A stretch of DNA of 64,000 bases, from assembly GCA_013289585.1 (NCBI GenBank), contig JABCZR010000010.1, positions 62,001 to 126,000 of the forward strand, written 5' to 3'. Shown here piece by piece: positions 30,471 to 39,429 of the stretch (positions are counted from its first letter, which is position 1; each line of letters begins with the position of its first letter). Source of the DNA: Acidobacteriota bacterium (GTDB taxonomy: Bacteria > Acidobacteriota > Terriglobia > Acidiferrales > UBA7541). The notes under the pieces were generated by a model. That model was not told the origin of the DNA. It searched no databases and saw only the letters and a program-made list of their open reading frames with translations. The position numbers were made by a program, and so were the translations under genes.

Positions 30471-32096
30471 TTAGTGGGCCGCCTTTGACGCGGTCGCGGC
30501 GGAGTGCGAGGAACTGCCTTTCCATTCTTTGAGGATGACCTGGCTGGCGATGCGGCCGTTGGCGCCCATAATGCCTCCTCCGGGATGCGTGGCGGAGCCG
30601 CACATATAAAGGTTGTGGATGGGTGTGCGGTAGTAGGCCCAGCCGGCGACGGGGCGCAGGAAGAAAAGCTGCTCGAGTGAAAGCTCGCCTTGAAAAATAT
30701 TTCCCTGGGTGAGGCCGAATTCGCGCTCGAGATCAAGCGGAGTGAGCAGCTGGCGGCCGACGATGATGTCTTTAATGTTGGGTGCGTATTCGGCGATGGT
30801 GTTGATGACGTTGTCGCCGAAAGCTTCTTTCTGATCGTCCCAGGTACCTTCGGCAAGCTTGTAGGGCGCGTACTGCACGAAGCAGGAGAGGACGTGTTTG
30901 CCGGGCGGCGCAACGCTGGGGTCGGTGAGGCTGGGAATGACCATGTCAATGTACGGCTTGCGGGAGAAATGGCCGTACTTGGCGTCGTCATAAGCGCGCT
31001 CCATATATTCCATACTGGGCGAGATGGAAACCGCTCCGCGAAGATGCGCGCCGGGACCGGGCAAACATTTGAAATTGGGAAGCGCGTCGAGAGCGAGATT
31101 CACTTTGCCGGAAGAGCCGCGGAATTTGTAGCGGCGGACGCCTTCGAGAAAATCGGCGGGCAATTCATTCGGTTCCAGAAATTTTTCGAAGGTGAGATGC
31201 GGATCGACGCTGGAGGAGACTACGTTGGCGGAAAGTTCTTCGCCGGATTGCAGGACGACCCCAGCGGCGCGGCCATTTTTCACGACAATTTTTCCAACTG
31301 GCGCCTTCGTTCGAATTTCGACGCCCGCTTCGCGAGCGGCGTCGGCGATGGCGTTCGAAATCGCTCCAGTACCGCCGCGGCTGAAGCCCCAGGAGCGGAA
31401 CGCGCCGTCGATTTCTCCCATGTAGTGATGCAAAAGAACATAGGCGGTGCCGGGCGAGCGAATGCCGAGGAAAGTTCCAATGATCCCGGAGGCGGACATC
31501 GTTGCCTTGAGTACGTCGGTCTCAAACCACTGGTCGAGGAAATCGGCGGAGCTCATGGTCATGAGCTGGACGAGGGTGTAGCGCTCATCGGAAGAAAGTT
31601 CGCGGAAGCGTTGCAACAGAAAATGAAGCTGCTTGAGGTCCTTGGGATTGAGGGTGGTGGGGTCCGGCGGAATCATGGAGAGCATGGGCTTCACGAAGCG
31701 GCACATGGGCGTCATCATTTTCGAGAACTCGTCGTAAGCTTCGGCGTCGAGGCCAGAGTGCCTGCGGATGTCGCGGATGGATTTGGCGTGATCGTTCACG
31801 CGCCAGAGGTAGTCGCCGCTGGGCATGGGAGAGAAAGTGCCGTCGAGCGGGAGAATTTCGAGGCCGTGGCGGGGGAGATCGAGCTCACGAATAATTTCCG
31901 GACGAAGCAGCGAGACGACGTAAGAACATTCGGAAAAAAGAAAACCGGGAATGATTTCCTCCGTGACGGCAGCGCCGCCGAGGACATGGCGTCGTTCGAG
32001 AACGACGACCTTTTTCCCCGCTTTGGCAAGATACGCGGCATTCACCAGGCCGTTGTGGCCTCCGCCGATGACGATCACGTCGTAGTGCTGACCCAT
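30471..32096 (-). CDS. FAD-dependent oxidoreductase, PYROXD2/CrtI-like (paralogue of preceding gene)
   Basis: VIVIGGGHNGLVNAAYLAKAGKKVVVLERRHVLGGAAVTEE; C-terminal YMCGSATHPGGGIMGANG. Confidence 0.86.
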   Translation of the reverse strand: MGQHYDVIVIGGGHNGLVNAAYLAKAGKKVVVLERRHVLGGAAVTEEIIPGFLFSECSYVVSLLRPEIIRELDLPRHGLEILPLDGTFSPMPSGDYLWRVNDHAKSIRDIRRHSGLDAEAYDEFSKMMTPMCRFVKPMLSMIPPDPTTLNPKDLKQLHFLLQRFRELSSDERYTLVQLMTMSSADFLDQWFETDVLKATMSASGIIGTFLGIRSPGTAYVLLHHYMGEIDGAFRSWGFSRGGTGAISNAIADAAREAGVEIRTKAPVGKIVVKNGRAAGVVLQSGEELSANVVSSSVDPHLTFEKFLEPNELPADFLEGVRRYKFRGSSGKVNLALDALPNFKCLPGPGAHLRGAVSISPSMEYMERAYDDAKYGHFSRKPYIDMVIPSLTDPSVAPPGKHVLSCFVQYAPYKLAEGTWDDQKEAFGDNVINTIAEYAPNIKDIIVGRQLLTPLDLEREFGLTQGNIFQGELSLEQLFFLRPVAGWAYYRTPIHNLYMCGSATHPGGGIMGANGRIASQVILKEWKGSSSHSAATASKAAH

Positions 32097-32231
32097 TCGG
32101 TATGGCTCCGATATAACTCAAATGAAGAAAAAACCTGCGGGAAACAAGGCCTCGCCATTCTACTGAGCCCAGACTTTCGGCACAAGTCTGAGTCAGCCTT
32201 GCGACGGCGATGAATTCGCACCTATAATCCA

Positions 32232-33476
32232 ATGGCTTTGCGGCGCGTTACGCCGCGTGTGCATCGGGGAGGAATTGTGCCGGTTGGAACTGCGTTTCAT
32301 GAGAGAACGCTGGCGCTGTGCGAGAGCCTGAATTACCGCGAGTGGTCGGGCTATTACACGGTCAGCGTGTACGAAATGCACCACGAGCACGAGTACAACG
32401 CCATCCGGAATTCGGCGGCGCTGATCGATATTTCTCCGCTGTTCAAGTACCGGGTGACGGGACGTGATGCCACGAAGTTCGTGAACCGCGTGATTTCGCG
32501 CGACATTAATAAGGTTGCTGTGGACCAGGTGATTTACTGCTGCTGGTGCGACCCCGAAGGAAAAGTGATCGACGACGGGACGATCACGCGGCTGGGCGAA
32601 AACGATTACCGGTGGACGGCGGCGGACCCGAGCTTGCGGTGGTTCAGGCAGAACGCGCTGGGGCTGGACGTCAGCATCGAGGATATTTCGGAACAGGTGG
32701 CGGCGCTGGCGCTGCAGGGTCCGACCTCGGGGCGGCTGCTGCATGCGGTGACGGACGCGAGAATCGAGAACTTGAAATATTTTCGCGTGACACGAGGAAA
32801 AATTGCCGGCGTGCCGGTTGATATTTCGCGGACGGGCTATACAGGGGATTTGGGATTCGAAGTGTGGATGCCGTGGAAAGATGCGGTCAAAGTGTGGGAT
32901 GCGCTAGTTGCCAAGGGAAAAGCGTTTGATATTCATCCGGCGGGGATGATTGCGCTGGACATTGCGCGCATCGAGGCGGGGCTGATTCTGATTGAAGTCG
33001 ATTACATTTCAAGCAAGAAGGCGTTGATCGAATCGCAGAAATATTCGCCGGCGGAGATTGGGCTTGGCAAACTGGTGGACTTGAAGAAGGAAACTTTTGT
33101 GGGGCGCGAAGCGCTGGCACTGGAAGCCAAGAAAGGCGCGGAGCGGGCGCTTGTGGGCTTGGAAATTAATTGGAACGAGGTCGAGGCGCTCTACGAGAAG
33201 CTGAAGATGGCGCCGCAGGTGCCGAGCATGGCGTCGCGCGCAGCAGTGCCGGTGTATCGCAATGGCAGGCAGGTTGGGAAGGCAACGTCAACGACGTGGT
33301 CGCCTACGCTGAAAAAAATGATTGCGCTGGCGTGCGTGAGCCGGGAGAGTTCAGCGGTGGGCACGACTCTAAGCATGGAGATGACCGTCGAAGCCGTACG
33401 CCAGTCGGTTTCGGCGAAGATCGTGCCAATGCCCTTCTTCAATCCGGCGAGAAAAATGGCCGTGCCGGTCATCTGA
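32232..33476 (+). CDS. GcvT-family aminomethyltransferase / folate-dependent demethylase-like protein
   Basis: NSAALIDISPLFKYRVTGRDA, ALQGPTSGRLL, DISRTGYTGDLGFEVW, GMIALDIARIEAGLIL. Confidence 0.85.
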   Translation: MALRRVTPRVHRGGIVPVGTAFHERTLALCESLNYREWSGYYTVSVYEMHHEHEYNAIRNSAALIDISPLFKYRVTGRDATKFVNRVISRDINKVAVDQVIYCCWCDPEGKVIDDGTITRLGENDYRWTAADPSLRWFRQNALGLDVSIEDISEQVAALALQGPTSGRLLHAVTDARIENLKYFRVTRGKIAGVPVDISRTGYTGDLGFEVWMPWKDAVKVWDALVAKGKAFDIHPAGMIALDIARIEAGLILIEVDYISSKKALIESQKYSPAEIGLGKLVDLKKETFVGREALALEAKKGAERALVGLEINWNEVEALYEKLKMAPQVPSMASRAAVPVYRNGRQVGKATSTTWSPTLKKMIALACVSRESSAVGTTLSMEMTVEAVRQSVSAKIVPMPFFNPARKMAVPVI

Positions 33477-33534
33477 CGCGTACCCACTCGCGTACCTTTA
33501 GAACTCTGATCAAATTCATACAGCTGGCTGGGGC

Positions 33535-34731
33535 TCACTGGTTCAGGCGGTTATATTTTTTCAGGACAGTTTGGAGTTTATCGTGGGGCAGCGCGATGAC
33601 TTTGTGATTTTCGATGCCGGTCATAGTTTCGGCGGCGATCATGGCGTTGACGATGGCTTCTTCGGTGGCCTGGACGGTGGCGGCGAAGACAGGTTCGATT
33701 TTGTCGTTGGGCAACATTTTCAGATCGACGACGTGGCCGGGAGCGGCGGCACCCGGATTGGCGGTGGAGAAGGCGATGAAGATGTCGCCGGAGCCGTTGC
33801 CGGAGATGCTGCCATCGCGACCGAGGCCGAGCGAAACGCGGCGCGCGAGGCGCTTGAGCTGGTGCGCGACGAGCGGGGCGTCCGTGGCCACGACGACAAT
33901 GATGGAGCCACGGTCTAATTCGCTGAAGGAAGTGGACGCGTACGCGGGATCTTCGGGAATCTCCTTTCCGACTGGTACGCCGGCGATGCGCAAATTGTGC
34001 CGCACGCCGTAGTTGCATTGCACCAGGACGCCTACCGTATATCCGCCGGCTTTCAGATCGAGCTTGCGCGAGGATGTTCCGATCCCGCCCTTGAATTCGT
34101 TGCAGATCATTCCCGTGCCGCCGCCGACGTTCCCTTCTTCGACGGCGCCACCGTGCGCGGAATCGATGGCGTGAAAAGCGTGCTCGGGTTTGACGTGGAA
34201 GCCATTGATGTCGTTGAGCCAGCCATCCCAGGTCTCCGCGACGACCGGAAGCGACCACCAGTAGCCGGTGGGATCGGGCTTGCCGTGATTGACGCGCCAC
34301 GCGATGACAGCATCGCGCACGACGCCGACGCTGTGTGTATTGGTGATCATCACAGGGCCTTCCAGAAACCCGGACTCTTCGACCCACGTCGTGCCGGTCA
34401 TTTCCCCATTGCCATTGAGCGACCACCAGCCGGCGAAAACGGGATCGTTCATGGAATTCATCCCGCGAGGAAGAATCGCCGTGACGCCGGTTCGAATGGG
34501 GCCTTTGCCGACCTGAAGTTTTCCTTCGCCGGAGATGAGTGTCGTGTGTCCGACGAGGACTTCGGAAACATCGGTGATGGCGTTGAGCGGGCCGGGCGTG
34601 CCGTCAAAAGGCACACCGAGATCGCGCGCGCGCGGCTTGGCAGGCGCCTTCTCCTGAGCAGAAACCATCGCCGCGCCTGCCAAAAAACAAAAGAGAAGTG
34701 CTGAAAAACGGGAATAAGCACAACGGATCAT
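33535..34731 (-). CDS. Secreted P1-family (DmpA-like) aminopeptidase
   Basis: GPLNAITDVSEVLVGHTTL, GGGTGMICNEFKGGIGTSSR, IIVVVATDAPLVAHQLKRLARR; start at 34731 by signal peptide and ATGA overlap. Confidence 0.86.
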   Translation of the reverse strand: MIRCAYSRFSALLFCFLAGAAMVSAQEKAPAKPRARDLGVPFDGTPGPLNAITDVSEVLVGHTTLISGEGKLQVGKGPIRTGVTAILPRGMNSMNDPVFAGWWSLNGNGEMTGTTWVEESGFLEGPVMITNTHSVGVVRDAVIAWRVNHGKPDPTGYWWSLPVVAETWDGWLNDINGFHVKPEHAFHAIDSAHGGAVEEGNVGGGTGMICNEFKGGIGTSSRKLDLKAGGYTVGVLVQCNYGVRHNLRIAGVPVGKEIPEDPAYASTSFSELDRGSIIVVVATDAPLVAHQLKRLARRVSLGLGRDGSISGNGSGDIFIAFSTANPGAAAPGHVVDLKMLPNDKIEPVFAATVQATEEAIVNAMIAAETMTGIENHKVIALPHDKLQTVLKKYNRLNQ

Positions 34732-36920
34732 GGATTGTTTTTCTCCCAAGAGGATCGAGCGGAACGCAATAAATCCGTGTTCTTCTGCACTGCCTGCTCC
34801 AGCAGGGCCGCTTGTTGCGACGCCAATTTCCAATCTTGCTTCTCGACAGCTTCGGTCAAGCCGGGGAACTCCAGGTGCGCGTAAGTGTAGCGCGAGGAAT
34901 AAAGAAGATGCTGGAACCACGGGCGTCCCGGAATGCCCGCGGGATCCAGCCAGTTGGCTTCGACCTGAAGAAGCTGCGCATTGAGATGCTGCAGTCTTTC
35001 CGGTGAGGCTTGACCAAGCAGGAGGTCATGCGTTGTGGTGGCGTGCAACGCCTGGCCCTCCGTTTCAAACTCGGCGATTCGCGCATGAAGCTTTTTCAGA
35101 TCGAGAGGAGGCTTCGGATTGTTTTTCTGCTCCAGCTCACGGAGGAACTGTTCTAGCGCTGAACCGTTGACGCCGAAATCAAAAGGAAGAATGTCCGCGT
35201 TGGCGAGGCGGAGAGCAACGAGACCCCACATGCGCGTGAGCGTAACGTGGTATTCGAATGTGGGGTCCCCGATATGCGACATCCAATAGTGGTCGTCATA
35301 CATGGAGTGGTAGACGCCGTATTCTCCGCTAAAGCCGAGATTGATGACCGGGCGGCCGAGATGATTCAGAAAAACGGTATGATCCGAGCCGCTGCCAATA
35401 CGCGTCTCGACGAGCGCACTGTCTGAGGGCGGAGCGGCGGCCTTCGAATTCCTCATGCGGGTCGCGCGCCATGCTGCGTAGAGAGATTTTCCGGAAGGCG
35501 CACGAACGTCTTTGGAAGCTTCCACGAGCATAGGAGCGAGCGAAGCAACGGCGGAAGGCGAGAAGCTGAGGCCCTCGGGGCCTGCTGTTGTGGCGGCTCC
35601 GGCAACTGAGGAATCAACGTTGAGATAGGCGACAAGTTTTTTCTTCAACTCGTCGGCAAATTGCTCACCCCACTCCGTGGAGCCCGTCAGGCCGTACTCT
35701 TCTCCATCCCAGCTGCAGACGACGATGGTGCGTCGCGGGCGGATGCCGCGCTGCTTGAGTTCGCCAAGCGATCGCGTGAGCTCCATCATCGAACTTGTGC
35801 CGCTGGATGGATCCACGCCGCCGAAAGCCCACGCATCTCGATGATTGCCCAGCAGCACCCATTCCTCGGGAACCTCGCTGCCGCGTATGCGCGCTTCGAC
35901 GACCGTGTATGGTTGCAGGCTGGTGTCCATGTCCACTTTCAAGTGAACCTTTACGGCGCCGGTGAGGCGATAGGTGATCGGTAAAGCGCCTTGCCAATCT
36001 TTCGGAGCTTCGGGCCCGTTCATATTTTCAAGAAGCGGCTTCGCGTCCCGCCAGGAAAGCGGGAGCCCGACAATTTTGGGGAGCGAGCGCGCTTCTTCGG
36101 GCGCGATGTGTTTAGCGCCGGCCACGGAAGCCCAGCCGGGTGTTGTCGGGTCACCGGGAACGATATAGTCGTAAGTGATCGCGCCACGCTGGATGTGGCT
36201 TTCCGGGCCCCAGGGTCCATCCGGAAAAACTTTGCCGCGAGCGTAGCCATCCTCGGCGGGATCGGAATAAATCAGCAAAGCGGCGGCGCCTTCGCGCTCG
36301 GCAGTGAGCGCCTTGAAACCACGATAGCTGTAGGGATTCGAATAGCGGACCAACACAATTTTGCCCTTCACGCTGATGCCGTTTTTGCGGAGAAGGTCGT
36401 AATCTTCAGGATTCCCGCTGTGCGCGTAAACCACTTCCGCGGTAACGTCGCCGGAAGCCGAAAATCCGAAATAAGAACCGGAGACGGCAGGGTTTTTCGT
36501 ATCGGGGTCCACGTCGTAGGGATCCTCGCGCAATCCTGCCGTGTAAGGTACAGGCGCAATCATCTCCAGGGAAACGCTGCGCGGCCGCGAGTGAAGAACA
36601 TCGTAGCGCCGCAGCGTGACGTCTTCCCAACCTTGCTTGCGCCATTCGGCCGCGATGAATTCGGCTAGCCAGTTATTGCGATCGGAAGCGGCGGGATGAG
36701 GCTCGGCGGTGAAGGTGCGATGCCACTCGCGCGCTTTCTCCGGCGAAGGAATGGACTGAAACGTGTTTTCGAGTTGATGCTCCACGACCGCGTGCGCCGG
36801 AGTAAAGCCAAGCAGGGCCGCGCCCGAGGGAGCAGACTCTTTTAGCTGGGCGGAAAGGACGACGGCCAGCGCGAGGAATGAAAAGAATAAGACCACTATC
36901 TTGCGGGGAAAAAAGGGCAT
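34728..36920 (-). CDS. Secreted M28 metallopeptidase, glutamate carboxypeptidase II / transferrin receptor-like
   Basis: PA-domain region, LLGNHRDAWAFGGVDPSSGTSSMMEL, CSWDGEEYGLTGSTEW, GSGSDHTVFLNHLG, C-terminal dimerisation-like domain. Confidence 0.88.
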   Translation of the reverse strand: MPFFPRKIVVLFFSFLALAVVLSAQLKESAPSGAALLGFTPAHAVVEHQLENTFQSIPSPEKAREWHRTFTAEPHPAASDRNNWLAEFIAAEWRKQGWEDVTLRRYDVLHSRPRSVSLEMIAPVPYTAGLREDPYDVDPDTKNPAVSGSYFGFSASGDVTAEVVYAHSGNPEDYDLLRKNGISVKGKIVLVRYSNPYSYRGFKALTAEREGAAALLIYSDPAEDGYARGKVFPDGPWGPESHIQRGAITYDYIVPGDPTTPGWASVAGAKHIAPEEARSLPKIVGLPLSWRDAKPLLENMNGPEAPKDWQGALPITYRLTGAVKVHLKVDMDTSLQPYTVVEARIRGSEVPEEWVLLGNHRDAWAFGGVDPSSGTSSMMELTRSLGELKQRGIRPRRTIVVCSWDGEEYGLTGSTEWGEQFADELKKKLVAYLNVDSSVAGAATTAGPEGLSFSPSAVASLAPMLVEASKDVRAPSGKSLYAAWRATRMRNSKAAAPPSDSALVETRIGSGSDHTVFLNHLGRPVINLGFSGEYGVYHSMYDDHYWMSHIGDPTFEYHVTLTRMWGLVALRLANADILPFDFGVNGSALEQFLRELEQKNNPKPPLDLKKLHARIAEFETEGQALHATTTHDLLLGQASPERLQHLNAQLLQVEANWLDPAGIPGRPWFQHLLYSSRYTYAHLEFPGLTEAVEKQDWKLASQQAALLEQAVQKNTDLLRSARSSWEKNNP

Positions 36921-36987
36921 GGCTCTTTGACTCTCCGTATGAAATCGATGAAGCAGAGTGCGAACAGTTAGCGGGCCCACGTGCGAA

Positions 36988-38325
36988 TCAAACTTGAAAC
37001 ACCTTTGTGAGAGCTGACCGGATGGCGCGGGCAATCTGCGCGGATTCCTCGGGCGAAATCGTAAAGGGCGGCGCGAGAAGGATGTGATCGCCGCGCAGAC
37101 CGTCGACGCAGCCCTGCGTTGGATAGGTCAGAACATTCTCCTCGAGGCAAGCCTGGCGGATTTTCTCCGCAATGTTCTCAGATTTTGGAAAAGGCTCGCG
37201 CGTGGTTTTGTCGTTGACGAATTCGACGCCGAGGAGCAAGCCAAGTCCACGAACATCGCCAACGTGGCGATGCGCCAGAAGCGACGTAAGTGCTTCGCGC
37301 AGGTTTCGACCCGCGGGATTGACGCGCTCGAAAAGTTTGTGCGATTCCAGATAGTCGAAAACAGCGTTGCCTGCGGCGGTGGAAACGGGGTGAGCTTGAT
37401 ACGTAAAGCCGTGCATGAATGCGCCGGAGCCTCGTTCGAACGCGTCGACCACGCGCGCGGAAACAAGCACCGCGCCGAGCGGCGCGTAACCACTGGCGAT
37501 TCCCTTCCCGACTAAAATCATGTCCGGCTCGACGCCCCAGTATTCGACGGCAAAAGCCTTCCCGGTTCGGCCCAGGCCAGTCATCACTTCGTCGGCAATC
37601 AGTAGAATGCCATTTTTGCGGCAGATTTCGGCGATACGCGCAACGTAGCCGTCCGGAGGCACGGCGGCTCCGAGCGTTGCACCCACGACAGGCTCGAAGA
37701 TAAAAGCTGCGGCATCACTTTTCTTGTTTCCGTCCAAATGAGCTTGCAGGTCATCGGCGCAAGCGAGTTCGCATTGTGGGAATGTCTTTTCGAACGGGCA
37801 GTGATAGCAGAAGCAAGGCGCGATGTGGCCCCAATCGGCAATGAGCGGCTCGTAAGGCGCACGACGCGCGACGTTGCCGCTGACAGACATTGCTCCAAGC
37901 GTGCTGCCGTGATAGCTCTGGCGCCGCGAAAGAACCCGGTAGCGCTCCTTTTGCCCAGTTTCGAGATGATATTGACGCACGAGCTTGATGGCTGTCTCGG
38001 TGGCTTCTGAACCGCCGGAAGTGAAGTAGACGCGGCCGCCGTTGCGAAAATTTGCAGGAGCAAGTGCGAGTAACCGGGCCGCAAGTTTTTCGGCAGGAGC
38101 CGAGTGAAATTGCGAGGTGTGCGCGAACGCAATCTGCGAAGATTGCTCGGCCATCGCGCGGCCGATTTCCTGCACGCCATGTCCGATGCTGACGACGGCG
38201 GCCTGGCCGGAAGCATCCAGGAAGCGCCGCCCATCGGAAGCGATGATCCAGCAGCCTTCGCCGCGAACGGCAACGGGAAATGTCTTCTTGAAATTGCGGG
38301 AAAATAGCCCGCTGTTCGTGGCCAT
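36988..38325 (-). CDS. Class-III PLP aminotransferase (omega-aminotransferase)
   Basis: FTSGGSEATETAIKLVRQYH, QSYHGSTLGAMS, LIADEVMTGLGRTG, VGKGIASGYAPLGAVL; start at 38325 (MATNSG). Confidence 0.9.
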   Translation of the reverse strand: MATNSGLFSRNFKKTFPVAVRGEGCWIIASDGRRFLDASGQAAVVSIGHGVQEIGRAMAEQSSQIAFAHTSQFHSAPAEKLAARLLALAPANFRNGGRVYFTSGGSEATETAIKLVRQYHLETGQKERYRVLSRRQSYHGSTLGAMSVSGNVARRAPYEPLIADWGHIAPCFCYHCPFEKTFPQCELACADDLQAHLDGNKKSDAAAFIFEPVVGATLGAAVPPDGYVARIAEICRKNGILLIADEVMTGLGRTGKAFAVEYWGVEPDMILVGKGIASGYAPLGAVLVSARVVDAFERGSGAFMHGFTYQAHPVSTAAGNAVFDYLESHKLFERVNPAGRNLREALTSLLAHRHVGDVRGLGLLLGVEFVNDKTTREPFPKSENIAEKIRQACLEENVLTYPTQGCVDGLRGDHILLAPPFTISPEESAQIARAIRSALTKVFQV

Positions 38326-38475
38326 GAGTCGTCCGGCCAAGAATTGTAGCAGAGTCGCATGCGCGCGCTGCAACGCGCGAGGCTCGTGAGCGAGAGGTGT
38401 GCCTTGCAACCGGCAGTCGAAAAGAGGCAGAGAGTTATACTATGGCTCGCGGCCAAACACCGAGTGGAGGATTCC

Positions 38476-39147
38476 ATGGGAGAGATGATTGAGTTCAAGC
38501 GACCGGACGGAAAGACTTGTGCTGGCTATCTGGCCTCGGCCAAAGAGGGAGCGAGCGCACCGGGCATGGTGGTTATTCAGGAATGGTGGGGACTCAACGA
38601 TCAAATCAAAAAGATCGCGGATCGATTTGCCGTCGCAGGTTATCGTGCGCTCGTTCCGGACCTTTACCGCGGCAAGGTCGCCACCGCTGCCGACGAAGCA
38701 ACCCACCTGATGAATAACCTCAATTTTCCCGATGCCGCAGGCCAGGACATTCGCGGCGCCGTGCAGCAGCTGAAACAATCTTCGAAGAAAGCAGCTGTGG
38801 GCGGCTTCTGTTTGGGCGGCGCGCTGGCGATTCTGGCTGCCCTGCGAGTTCCGGAGATGGATGCTGGCGCCTGCTTCTACGGAATTCCTCCGCTCGACGC
38901 CACCGATCTGAAAAAAATCAGCATCCCCTTGATTTGCCATTTCGCGAACACGGATGACTGGTGCACGCCTGCCAAGGTAAACGAACTGGAGTCCGCACTC
39001 AGGCAATCGAAATCAAGGTTCGAGATCTATCGTTACGACGCGCAACACGCCTTTATGAACGAGGCGCGCCCACAAGTGTACGACGCTGCTTCCGCAAAGA
39101 TGGCGTGGGACAGAACGCTCGCGTTCCTGAAAAAGGCGCTCGCCTAG
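38476..39147 (+). CDS. Dienelactone hydrolase family protein
   Basis: MVVIQEWWGLNDQIKKIADRFA, GGFCLGGALAIL nucleophile, YRYDAQHAFMNE; start ATG 38476. Confidence 0.9.
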   Translation: MGEMIEFKRPDGKTCAGYLASAKEGASAPGMVVIQEWWGLNDQIKKIADRFAVAGYRALVPDLYRGKVATAADEATHLMNNLNFPDAAGQDIRGAVQQLKQSSKKAAVGGFCLGGALAILAALRVPEMDAGACFYGIPPLDATDLKKISIPLICHFANTDDWCTPAKVNELESALRQSKSRFEIYRYDAQHAFMNEARPQVYDAASAKMAWDRTLAFLKKALA

Positions 39148-39429
39148 GCGACCTTTTCGCGGCGTCGCTTAAGGATCAAAACGGACTGGTGCATTGTCCG
39201 GTGCAGGCAGAGACGCCACTAGGGCTCTGCTGCTCAGTTCCGGCCGATCCTCTGCCGGCTGAACTCCCCCGAATCCAATAAATCATCCACCACACGAGAT
39301 GCTCCTATGCTAGGGTTGATTGCGAAAAAGAGAACGCTTCTCCGCCCGGTCGGCTCGAAGAAATCACCGCTGAAACCGAGTGCCTTTCTCCCGTCCGGCG
39401 CTAATCGTGGCGTCCCTCGGTAAGCATCG

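Noticed and set aside
28717-30474. 585-aa plus-strand ORF antisense to the PYROXD2-like gene
   Set aside because: Shadow ORF from GC-rich third positions; low-complexity A/G/E/R product with no motif, while the minus strand has clear Rossmann and C-terminal FAD motifs.
28852-32096. Carotenoid biosynthesis cluster
   Set aside because: The CrtI-like enzymes are closer to PYROXD2-type sequences by motif impression, and no phytoene synthase, cyclase or GGPP synthase is nearby.
30690-32213. 507-aa plus-strand ORF antisense to the second oxidoreductase
   Set aside because: Same shadow-ORF effect; the opposite frame carries recognisable motifs throughout.
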